Positions 1 to 10,559 of a stretch of DNA of 64,000 nt are shown here, piece by piece. The notes beneath the pieces were generated by a model. That model saw nothing but the letters and a program-made list of their open reading frames with translations, did no database searches and was not told the origin of the DNA. This DNA is from Carnegiea gigantea (Eukaryota > Streptophyta > Magnoliopsida > Caryophyllales > Cactaceae): the NCBI GenBank assembly GCA_029747015.1, contig JAKOGI010000437.1, positions 1 to 64,000 on the forward strand, in the 5' to 3' direction. The position numbers were made by a program, and so were the translations under genes. Position 1 is the first letter of the stretch; every line of letters starts with the position of its first letter.

Positions 1-1105
1 CACTAATGCAAGCTTTACACATATAAATGATACCCATCACTATAAACATATAATTACTATAAAAATTTCTAAATTACATATATACATTTCTATGCACTCA
101 TATAAAGGTTTACTGAATAACGTTATCATTTCTATGCAATCACTATAAAATATATATACATATATATTAAGCATCATTCAGTTTACTCTGCAATTTTCTC
201 GAATTAATAATAATTGATTTAGATTCAACCTGAACGAACTAAAATCAATAAACCTCTACTGAAATTAACTAAAATTAGGAGGAAGAAGAAACCCACCTCG
301 TTCCAAACTAAAGGACCCAACTCCGGGGCTAATTGGGCATATTAGGGCTAGAGACATACTTCCCCTCCTTTCTGCACAATCCCACTGCCTCTCTTTTCGT
401 CTGCCTATTCAGCTCGCCGGTGAGTCACCGGTACCCGACAAGGGTGTTGATGGTCGAGGGTTGAACCTAACCCGCGACCCACTTCACTAAATTCCTTGCT
501 TAACCCTCTCTTGCACTCCCCTGCCGGCTCGTGGGTGGTCGGCGCCGCTGTCGCTGAGAATCCGTCGGCGCCGTGCCCTTCCCTTCTCTCTCCGGCTCTC
601 GGTGGTCGTCGGGCAGGGGCGAAGGACACCCCCCTTCCCCCTTCGTGATTTTGGCCCAGGAAAAGAACAGGGGCTTCGACCCCTTTTTGCCCTTTTTTTC
701 CCTTTTTCTTTTGCTTTGGATAATTACCTCGCCACATCATAATTAATACGAGTTTATCCACTTATCACATCATAATTAATACAAGTTTATCCACTTGTCA
801 CATCATAATTAATACGAACTTATTCACTTGTCACATCATAATTAATACGAGCTTATCCACTTGTCACATCATAATTTATTCCCAATGTTCGATTCAATAA
901 ATTGCAAGACTAGTTTCAAGGTTCGCCAGTCCAGTTATATTCGGGAAGGTACGCAATATAGTGCCCGATATAATCCTCCATAACAATAAAATAAGAAGAC
1001 TATTCTTTTCAATAAAAACAGCACCTAAGCAGGCACATCGATATTATTTCAATTTCTAACGATATAAAATAGCAGAATAAGGGGGATAAAATCCCGGGTG
1101 TTACA
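1..1105 (-). mobile_element. Probable Ty3/gypsy-type LTR fragment
   Basis: On the minus strand this block opens at 1105 with TGTAACACCCGGG, the kind of TG-start seen in many plant Ty3/gypsy LTRs. It continues to the window edge with no coding potential. A GC-rich stretch (about 400-660) and a 33-bp tandem repeat (733-897) lie inside. On its right the block meets copia-type coding sequence at about 1120, which suggests it landed in an older copia remnant. No internal domain, primer site or second LTR is visible, so solo LTR or truncated element cannot be told apart. The 118-codon minus ORF in it (405-761) is arginine-rich low-complexity sequence and probably not a gene. Confidence 0.4.
733..897. 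repeat. 33-bp tandem repeat, about 4-5 copies
   Basis: The motif CACATCATAATTAATACGAG recurs with starts at 733, 766, 799, 832 and 865, a fixed 33-bp period with one or two changes per copy. It lies inside the putative LTR. Confidence 0.85.
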
Positions 1106-1121
1106 GAGGAGAGCCATATAA

Positions 1122-1445
1122 TGGTGTAATAAGAAGCAAGATTGCATAGCTCTATTGACTATGGAGGTAAAGTATGTCGCATGTAGCCTTGCCACTCAAG
1201 AGGTAATATTTTTTAGAGTTGATGATCCTGTTGAGATGATGTGTAATAACACTACTGCGATCCAGTTAGCTAAGTATCCAAAGTTCCAATGGAAGACCAA
1301 GCATATCAAGATGTGTTATCGTTTCGTGCGAGACATCATTAAGTATATATCCATTAACAAGATGATTGTTGATCCGTTGACTAAGCCAATTCCTAGAGAT
1401 GTTTTCGAAAGTCATATGTTGAGTCTAAGACTTTGTGAGGTTTAG
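1122..1445 (+). pseudogene. Ty1/copia RNase H C-terminal remnant
   Basis: The frame is open from 1122 to the TAG at 1443-1445. It reads as the end of a copia polyprotein RNase H domain: the YVACSLATQE block, then the NTTAIQLAKYPKFQWKTKHI block (the usual D is replaced by N), then the V-D-P-L-T-K-P terminal block. In the family this domain degrades RNA in RNA-DNA hybrids during reverse transcription. Everything upstream (gag, protease, integrase, RT) is missing. A stop lies immediately before 1122, close to the LTR junction at 1105. This is a dead fragment of an element inserted on the plus strand. Confidence 0.75.
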
Positions 1446-2430
1446 TTCTTGAATGTGTCTTATTATGTGATGGAGATGTTTATTCTGTAATGAACATTTA
1501 TGTAATAAAGATTAAAAATATATGTGTTTTATTGTTGCATAGTATGCATATTGAAATGTCATAAACTTCTAATCGTCCTAGTTACATACGTAATCGCCTT
1601 GTCATTGAATAGCGGGCATATGCTATTGAATCCTATTAGCACTAGGTATGTAATAGTGATTCCTCATATTGGAAGTGTATGATATAAAAGGATATAGTTG
1701 CCTTAGTAAGTCTAAGATAAGGCTCAAGGGAGTAGAATATAGAATATTAGATTTCATATTGAAGCCTTGGGAATCGAATCTTGAGTGTCAAGATTAACAT
1801 TGAATGTGTTGATCTAGTAGCTCGGGTTAAATTTTTAGGTAAAATCTAGATTGATAATTCGCATGGCATATAGAGTGAAATGCTTAAGTGAGTGGGAGTT
1901 ATGCCATGACAGACATTTTGTATTGTGCGCACTTATAAGATAACCCATAGAAGGAATGACAATTGACTTTCCTATCTCTTGTCACTGTGTGACCCTATGA
2001 ATGGTGATCTTTTGACTTAAAGCTATGATATGAAGTCGAAACTTGACGATACTACTTTAATGTGTTTCTTAAGGGCTAAGATGTATACATTTCAACAAGA
2101 GCACGTTAGGAAAGTAGTTAAGTTAACATCAAATATCATAAGTGTTCAAAGAAAAATTTATCCATCTTCACCATATCAGCCCTTGCGATTATATCGAGTA
2201 TATAATCATATGATACATCGCATGGCATAAAGGGAGCAAGTATGCTATCGGTGATGCTTGGATGATTTGGGGTATCGTGTTCCACGAAAGTGTTATGCTA
2301 GTTAGATGGTAACTTAATATAACACTATTAGTTAATATTTGGCCACACGCCTTATTCTTGATATGACGCGTAAAGAGTTGTGATTTGTGGAGAGACATGT
2401 GATTTACTACTTATGTGCACGAGTGGTAGC
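1446..2430 (+). other. Non-coding tail of the copia remnant
   Basis: AT-rich sequence between the copia polyprotein stop and the LTR-like block at 2431. Only short chance ORFs are present (for example 2030-2230). It probably represents the decayed 3' untranslated part of the element. Confidence 0.3.
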
Positions 2431-2790
2431 TGTTGGCCGGCCCTCGGCCAAGTGTCCACCGAAGTGGTGGACACCAATTAGGATATTAAACCTATAAATA
2501 AAGAGGCTTAGGGACCTAATTTGTTATCAACGTTGAAAACCTAAAACAGTATCACAAATCTCTCTTCCCCTTCTCTTACAGTAGCACAAATCTCTCTTCC
2601 CCTTCTCTTACAGTAGCCTGGCCATAATTCAGGTTTTGGGTTTTGGGCGTAACTCTACAGCAACTCTAATAGCCACCTCTGGACATTGTTAGACTCTCAT
2701 AGATGATTACCGAGCAGTTGAATCCTGAGCTTCTGTTTTTCTAAAGGTTAATCCTTTAATTGCATACGAGAAGAAAACTTTATAATAGTT
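2431..2790 (+). mobile_element. Copia-like LTR candidate
   Basis: The block begins with TGTTGGCCGGCC. A perfect 7-bp inverted repeat (2433-2439 with 2445-2451) follows at once. A TATA box, TATAAATA, lies at 2493-2500 and a CT-rich leader follows, as expected for the U3/R part of a plant LTR. It is on the same strand as the RNase H remnant 1 kb upstream and could be its 3' LTR. The right edge is not defined and no target-site duplication was found. Confidence 0.4.
2547..2612. repeat. 32-bp direct duplication in the LTR-like leader
   Basis: CAGTATCACAAATCTCTCTT and what follows are repeated almost exactly from 2579 (period 32). A third partial start lies at 2611. Confidence 0.85.
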
Positions 2791-4289
2791 GTACTATTAA
2801 AAAATAATTAATTAATTAGAAACTTAATAATATGATTTATTTATAATCTTTGGAATCAATCTTGATGAAAGGTGAAAGTTAATTTGGTAATAGGGAAGGG
2901 GGAATCAAACCTAAATAATTTATCTAAATAAGATAGATTTAACTAAAGAAGAAGCAAGACGAAATAACTCAAGAACAATACAAACTAAAGTATGATAATG
3001 CGAAGCTTTGACTATGGAGGCAACTTGATCACAAAAAGAATAGAGGCTAGGCATTTTTGGTGAGAGTGACCTTGAGAAGCAATGATACTATAGTAATTTC
3101 TATGCCTTTATCATATGAAGATTAAAAGTCTCTAAAAGGCCATGTTTTCTATTGGGAACAAGTTTAAAGATGAATTATCAATATGACACAAAATGGAAAA
3201 AACCAAAAGAATGAGAAAATTTTACAAAGCCTTAAGAGACTGAGTCACTTGATTAAGATTAAGAGGCCAAGAGCTTTTTCAAAAAGAACAACATCTAGTC
3301 AAATATGGCCTATTAGGTTTAAGAGGGGCAAAGCATGCTCATTCTCTCTATAAGTGTTTTTAGCAATGTAATAGACATTGTGACTCAAGAGTACTTCTCA
3401 GCAAAATCATATCCTATGGAAGTTGTGGCAATTAATGTCGAATTTGTTCATATGATTCGGTGATCTATCAACTTGGTAGAACTTGCTCCAATGAAGTGGA
3501 GTTCATGAGTCCTGACTGGTTGTTTGGCATTGTTGGGAAAATTTATACATTTTCCATCAAGAACATGCAAAGAACTCATACCACATCTTGCTCTCATGTG
3601 AACTCTCTTGGCAGGTCTGGTTAGATTGTGTAGGGAGTGGAGGTAGCAAGTGGTGATACGTGATAAGATCAATTAGCCCTTCGAAACCTGGCTTGGTCCT
3701 TGGTGTGGAATTTGGGAATGAGTTTCAAAGGAAAGGTGAATCTCTACATTATTTTCTATCTTATGATCCCTTTAGAGCTAGATTAACAAATTATATAGTC
3801 ATCAATGGAGGTTTGTGCGGTCTTTATGACGTCTCGGGATTAGCAAAGTTTAGCTTCGTCACTTTGATCAAGTTATATGAAGATAATTTTATGTATAGCC
3901 CTTATGTTACAATGAGGCACTTTGGTCATATTGAGAAGCTGGCCTGATTCTATATGTATTTTCAACTATATCATTTCCTTTGCTTCATCATTTGAATTGT
4001 AATTTCAAGTCTAAATTTAAAAATTCAATATGTGAAAAAGGTAGAAGAATGGAAAACCCATATCTTTATGATTTACATATCAACACACGCTTTCTGTGTG
4101 GATTCTGGGTGAAAAGAGGCTTCGTGAATTGCATGAGTTTAGAAGGACAATGATTAATGAAGATTGATCTTGATCTGATAGCAATGGTGGCAACAATCAC
4201 ATGAGGATGAGGTGAAGAGTAATGGGGAAGAGGAAAGCTGAAAAAAGGAAAATGGCATTTTTAGTGATAAAATGAGTGAGGATAGAGCA
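2791..4289. other. No gene seen; degenerate sequence
   Basis: AT-rich DNA with only short ORFs. The longest, 3660-3947 (+, 95 codons), has no motif I recognise and no intron or promoter context. I see no domain, tRNA or clear transposon end here. Confidence 0.4.
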
Positions 4290-4676
4290 AATATTTTTTT
4301 TTGGATCAAAGCAAAGGGGAATGTTATTATGATAAAGAAACGTCAATAAAAGAACACATATTATCCGATGTCCGGTTCATAATCAACTTCGAAACATCCT
4401 CAACCTACATCACGACTCAAATCTAAACGGTTACCAATGAGTTATCGCTGCTAAATTCCCTCCTCTTTTAATAAACGACCAAGAAACATAATCAAATGGG
4501 CCTACCAAGGCTAAATTATCCTTGACAATCAGACCTACAAAATTACCATAAACTTACCTCTTCTTGAGCAGCTCGATAAGACCAAATAGTGTCCCTCCAT
4601 ACCACCTTTACATACCCAACATTCTAAGCCATTAGTATAGCATACAAACATGCCCTGGCCTCTTCTACTTTATGGC

Positions 4677-4859
4677 TCACAAATCCCCTTCTTTGCCTTG
4701 ATCTGATGACCACATATTCCCCATATAATCACGAGCAATCCATCCACACCGCATGCATGTATCTCCAATTCTCCCCCTATCGAAGTTCAACTTCATAACA
4801 CCCGCATGTGGAGGTTCCCAAAGATAAGGATGTTGTGTGACAAGGATGTTGTGTGACAT
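4677..4859 (-). pseudogene. LINE C-terminal RNase H fragment
   Basis: A 60-codon piece with the PPHAGVMKLNFD motif and a following GWIARD block matches the start of the RNase H domain often found at the C terminus of plant LINE ORF2 products. The rest of the domain is missing or scrambled. Confidence 0.6.
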
Positions 4860-6134
4860 CTTAACCTCGCTTTCCTAAGCCTTACGGTAGCTATGAACAA
4901 AATCAACTGCCTTCTCACATAAGAAACACATGTTATGATAAGGAGATTTGAAGATAAATCCATCCCTCGCATTCCAACACTCCTAAAGAACCATCACTAA
5001 GTCCTCAAACCTCTCACCATCCAACTTGTCCATAATCAAAATCAAGCAATCAAGAAGAGAAAGATACCTTGATTCCCAAATACAAGGCTCAAAGTTACTG
5101 CACTCCTAAATCTGAATGGCTAAGGGACATTCAAGCAAAACATGCACGTCTGACATGATAAGAAACCTACAAGTCATATAGGTAACACCAAAATTTATAA
5201 GCCTCCCATTGATATTAGACCGTGACGCAAGGATATTGATGCACAGTCTCCATGCGAAAAGACATATCCTAAAAGGCACATTCATACTCCAAAGTTTCCT
5301 CCAAAACCAAGTATCACAACTAGAGGAAGAGGCCTGGTTCTGTATATGTCATTCACATACCACATGATAAGTCAACTTGATTGAAAACTCCCCCTTCAGT
5401 TCATAATGCCATACCAATTTGTTCAGGGGCTATGAACAACTAAGAGATGTACTAAGAATCACCTTCTCATCACACTCCAGAATAGTGCTTCGAATCAGAT
5501 CCTTCCTCTAACAACCTTGCTTGTAATCAATAAAATCACTCCCTAAAGCACTATAAGGCAGTCTCGGTTTTGGAGTAATAAATTTAAAGAGCACGTTTTA
5601 GGCAGCCACATGTTGTCCCACACATCAAGCAACCTCCCATCCCCCACCAATCACTGAGAGCCCTATTCCACCACCATCCTCGCCCCTCAAATACTCTGCG
5701 AAGTATAGCTTGGCCTATAACCTAACTAAGTCAAAAAAAAGGTCAAAATTTGGGTAGTATTTTGCTTTAAACAAGCTTGCCATAAGAAAATCATTCACTT
5801 TGTAGAGCCTTCAAACTTGTTTTACAAGAAGTGCGTCATTAGAATACTCAAGCTCGCAAAATCCTAAGCCACCAACGCTCTTGCTAGACCACAACTTGTC
5901 ACAGGAACACCAATGCATTTTCCGCCCATTCCTAGTTTGACCCCATCAAAAACGATAGTTAGAAGCTTGAATGGATTGGCATGGGTCATGCAAAAATTTA
6001 TAAATGCTCATCGCGAAGGTAACATAACCGCTTTTATTAGCACCTCCCTTCCCGCCCAAGACAACAATTTTTTCCATCCACGCCGATAGCCATTCTTTAA
6101 TACAATTAACAATACTTTAAGAAGATTTTCTTTT

Positions 6135-7274
6135 TTATTTGCCAACAAAAGTGGGTAACCCTACGTATTTATCATGTCTCAAAACCTCCCTAATGTCCAA
6201 GCACTTAGTCATATGACACCGCTTATCCACCTTGACACCCTTACTGAAAGATACCTCTGCTTCGTCACAGTTAACCTTTTGCCCCAAAGTCATCTCGCAG
6301 CTAGCAAGCACCCTTTTAACCACTACATCCTTCTTAGTAGCTTCACAAAAATCATTGTGTCGTCAGCAAATAGTAGATGTGTAATCAAAGGTGCCTCACT
6401 ACGAATCCTGACCCCGTGCAGCACACTCCACTCAACTCTGCACCTGAGCAAACTTGAAAACTGTTCCATGCAGAACAGGAAGAGATACAAGGAAATGGGA
6501 TCCCCCTATTGAAGCCCACAGGAGGGTCTTAAATGCCCTTTCGGGAAAAAAAGAAGCCACATGGATGAAACTCATGACCTAGTTGACCCATTCTACTTGG
6601 AATCCTAACTTAACATAATCCTCTTCAGAAATTTCCACTCCACTTCGTCAGAAGCTTTGACATATCAACTTGATTGCCATCGATCCATGCTTGCTAGCAT
6701 TACCCCTCATATGGTGAAAAACCTCATACGCCACCAACATGTTACTCGTGATCAAGCCCCTCGGACTAAAAGTGCTTTAAATATCGGAAACAATCCATGG
6801 CAGTAATGGCTTCAACCTATTTGTCAACATTTTCGTCACTACTGTGTACACCACATTGCACAAACTAATCGGCGTAGCTTGTTCATTGAGGAGGGCCTTT
6901 GTTTCTTCGTTATTAAGGTAACGAAGGTATGGCTGAAATTTTGTGGAAAGGTGTGGGCCCCCAGAATGTCCAACACTACTTGTATGACATCTTTTCCAGC
7001 AATACCCCAATATTTTTTGAAAAAATAAAGGGTTCATATCATCGAAACTCAGTGCCTTATAAGGGTGCATTTGTCAAAGAGCTACTTCCACCTCCTCCCT
7101 TGAGTACGGCCTGCACACTATATCATTCATTTCTTGAGTGACTCTAAGGAGCACATAGTCCAAAATATCATCACAAACTAGCTCCCATGATGTAGCGAAC
7201 AAATTAGTGAAGAAATTTAGCACAATATTCTCAATCTTTTTCTCCCTTGTTTGCATAACTCCATCATAATCCAT
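6135..7274 (-). pseudogene. LINE reverse transcriptase remnant
   Basis: Three broken minus-strand pieces line up with plant LINE RT. 7074-7274 has the linker ending in SREEVEVAL. 6777-7070 carries MNPLFFQK and PISLCNVVYTVVTKMLTNRL, the N-terminal RT blocks. 6135-6323 has KVNCDEAEVSFS and KYVGLPTFVGK, just after the catalytic region. The catalytic box itself falls in the degraded gap near 6320-6400. Confidence 0.7.
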
Positions 7275-7833
7275 AAGTTAGGTAATATGAGTGGACGCTC
7301 GATGCATGGATACTCGTGAGTGGAACCATCTTTACATCGCCACATTTCAGGAAGTCCTTCCTTGCTCTCAGCCACCATATCACTTCCTTCTTCCTCCTCC
7401 AGAGACGGGTGTTACCTAAAATGGATTTGTGAGTCTTTGCATGCCTCCTTTAATTTCATTTCTAGCCCCTTATCCCCACTTAAACATTGCCAAAAGTGTC
7501 ATGGTTCTACTAAGAAAGGGTAACCACACAATGCTCCAATTTTAACATCAAATTTTGAACCACATCCTTATCTCCTATCTTGCTCCAAGCATCCGAGATA
7601 GTGTCTAGACAAGAGGGCTCCGAAGCCCACATATTCTCGAACCTGAACTTTTTGCTGCCAGGACCTCATCTTCGTGGACTTGGAAAACATTACAGCAGAA
7701 TTGGCAAGTGATCCGAAAAATTCCAGTCAACATGAGAAACATAAGCTTCTGGAAACATAAGGGATCATTCCATCGAGCCACAAAATCAATCCAAGTGCTC
7801 CTCCACTGAGGCCTTGTCATCAACCCCTTTCCA

Positions 7834-8395
7834 TCATGTAAAATCATATCCCTCATAACCCAAGTCAAAAATATCATTATTCACAAAAGCGTCCCAGAAC
7901 GAATCAATTCCATTTGGAGATTTTGGCCCTCCCATCTTCTCCTTATGGTAGAAAATCCCATTTGGATCCCCGCCAACCAACCATGGCAAGTCTGAGAGTG
8001 GTTTTAGATTTGACACCATACCTACAATCCTCTATTTATTCTAAGTCTCCAGCAATCTGTACATCCCAGTAAAATGCCACCTTAGTTCTCCCTCACCCAA
8101 GCTATCAAGAGCTTCCATATGTTGCATGGTATAAGAACGTAGCTGCAAGTCCAACGACTTGTCCCTCAGTAAAGCTAAACCCCCAGCTCTACCTCTACTA
8201 TCCACATAAAAACCACAAAAGTTCCCCAGTTGAGGCACTGCCACCTCTATCTCAGTCTTGCTCTTTTTAGTCTCCAAGAGGAAGACTAACTTTGGCCCGT
8301 ACCTTTGTAAGAAATTATGAAGGCACTCCACTGTACAGAACTTGCCGAAGCCACGACAGTTTAAACATAGGATACTTATCTTGTTTAGCTTTTTT
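7834..8395 (-). pseudogene. LINE endonuclease domain remnant
   Basis: The minus frame near 8390 gives an LNCRGFGK-like start, typical of plant LINE AP endonucleases, which nick target DNA. It continues with FLLETKK (8041-8331) and then, after a break, LPWLVGGDPN and a DSFWDAF block (7834-8019), the later endonuclease motifs. At least one stop or frameshift separates the two parts. Confidence 0.7.
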
Positions 8396-9049
8396 TTTTG
8401 AAGGAAATAAAGCTTTTCTACGTCTGCTAATTATTTAAGAAAAAGGGGGCGTTTGGCCTAATAATAGTTTAGCTCCTAAAACACTTCCAAAAGCAAACAC
8501 ACCATTAGTTACACAAACTAGTATGTAAGAACCTTCCCTATGCCTCTCTATCCACCTAATGCCACTGTCTTTTGGTGGAGCCGATTCTAACTTCTTTCTG
8601 ATGATATATGTTCGCACACTGTGTACCTCTTTACTATTTGTAAATGCTTGTTAATTAATCACATTTATTATGAAGTTGCGCGTCATCCTTACGTAGGGGT
8701 CATGCTGATTTTTTTAATGTGTCCTTTCAATTTTGTCAGATATCTTCAAAGAGATATTTAGTTTGAAGGTAATGGAATAGCAAATTGGCATTTCTTATTT
8801 ATATCTGCACCGTATCTATTTTATTTAGGTTGTTTTAGTTCTGACCTTCTTAATAACCTATTCAGTTTTAAATAAATTTATATAAATTTATACCTCTCAT
8901 CTAACTTGATGGGCATATGACATTTTGATTTGTTGGTTAAAATTGAGAATTTATGTTAGACCTCAATCTTCAAGTTTGTTTTTTCCCGTATCCACTCTGT
9001 TTATGGACCTTTGTACTTTATTTAAAATAAAAAAATTAATATTATCAAA

Positions 9050-9215
9050 CAAATAGATGTCAATCTTAGTGTGTGTATAAATTTACAAAAGTGCACGCAT
9101 ACATGAACGCATATACGCACACTATTGCATTATGCCATAAAACCGAGTCTAAGGACCGTAGACATGGCGGTGAACTTTAAAAAAAATAAAAAACTACCAT
9201 ATATGACATTTTATA
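9050..9215 (+). repeat. Direct repeat, copy 1 (copy 2 at about 9740-9965)
   Basis: Both copies share in order AAATAGATGT, TGTGTATAAATTTA, a run of CATA/ATAC steps, a GACCGTAGACATG-like part and GGTGAACTTTAAAAAA. Copy 2 has an extra insertion near 9860-9915. No TIR or TSD is visible. Confidence 0.65.
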
Positions 9216-10154
9216 ACTTGCATAGCATAACTGGCATACTGGTATCCTTTTGCAAGTTATAAAAAATTAACATATATGAAACTCGTTTTACAAAAAGTTA
9301 TAGAGTGTATTGCCTCATCTATAAAAAAAGTATTTTGAGAAATCAAGCCATTTGCATAAATTTCGGAAAATTTTTTAACTGTTAAGAGAATTTTGAGGAA
9401 TAGTATTTCATTATTGTTTTCCTAAATCAGTATTTCTTCATAACTTACATACTGTTATCCTTTTGCAAGTGTTTGTAGAAAACTAAAAGTAAACCGACTA
9501 AGCAAATCAAATTTTGTATCTTCCACCTTCACAAATCCCACTACTTCAAATTTCAATCTTTATCATCAACAACTTAATTATGTTTCTTCAGTTGTGCCGA
9601 AGTTCTCCTGATTCTATAAAAGGAGTCAAAGGCAGGAGGAAAAAAAGGGGGAAAGATTCTTATCAGATAGTTGATAAAGTTAGAATAAAGGTCCAAACAG
9701 CGTCAAATAGAAAAATAATAAAAATCTCTCCTATTATAGTTTCAAATAGATGTTAATTTTAGCATGTGTATAAATTTATGAAGGCGCACACATATATGAA
9801 TTCATATACACTCAGTACAATATTATGACGTAAAGTCGAATCTATAGACCTGCTTACGTGCTGTAATTTGAAGCACATATTTTTCTTTTTCGTTTTTTTT
9901 GTTGAAAAAGACCATAAACATGAGGGTGAACTTTAAAAAAATGGAAAAAAAAAATCACCATGTATGACACGCTAGGTCACTAGATCCAGAACTACCTTAT
10001 AAATTGTACACAAAATTACATGGTTACAAGTATTTCTCATATGGATGTCAATTATATCATATATATAGTAAAATCTTTAGTATTGGTAAATCCATACTTT
10101 AAAAATCCTATTAGCACTAGCAAAAATTTGGGTCGAAGTGGAATTTAGGTCAGA

Positions 10155-10240
10155 CAAATCGAACAATGTTAAAATTTAGACAAAAAATTGACGACTGATA
10201 CCTGATTTTTTTCGAGTTGAACAACCTAGATAGGGCTAAA
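10155..10240 (+). repeat. Dispersed repeat shared with 19480-19565
   Basis: ATCGAACAATGTTAAAATT, then ACAAAAAATTGA, then a T-rich stretch and GGTTGAACAA-like sequence occur in the same order at both places. It is an unclassified repeat. Confidence 0.55.
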
Positions 10241-10559
10241 TTCGAGACAAAATCGAATTCAGACAATGAAAATTTGAAAAATATTACATCCCAATTTAAA
10301 TTTTGAATGAAAAAGTCATGATTGTGTCCGACTGTTTCAAGTCAAACAAATTTAGACATTCGGGTCGGACAAATTTTTACCTCTACCGGCTTCGCTGTGT
10401 AAAAACATACAAATGAATAAATAGTAGTGAAAAAAGTGTTCATTAGAAAAAGAAAATAAAATCATCGTCATTGGGTTGGTAAGGACGAGCCACGACGGAC
10501 GAGTGCGATGAAAAGCAACAGTTTCTGTTACCACATCCGTGAGTTCGCATGTCCATCTC

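Larger units (their letters stand above)
4290..8400 (-). mobile_element. Decayed LINE (non-LTR retrotransposon), minus strand
   Basis: Read on the minus strand from 8400 down, this block shows in order an AP-type endonuclease, a reverse transcriptase and an RNase H remnant, the layout of plant L1-like LINEs. The frame is broken many times by stops and frameshifts. A 9-T run at about 4290 would be a short poly(A) tail on the minus strand, fitting the 3' end of the element. Target-site duplications were not identified, so both limits are approximate. Confidence 0.75.
8401..10559. other. Gene-free AT-rich DNA with dispersed repeats
   Basis: No coding region, RNA gene or transposon end could be supported. 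Two direct-repeat copies (about 9050-9215 and 9740-9965) and a repeat shared with about 19.5 kb lie here. The right part is the likely promoter region of the RING gene. Confidence 0.5.

Noticed and set aside
3660..3947. 95-codon ORF
   Set aside because: No motif, neighbour or signal; length is within chance for this DNA.
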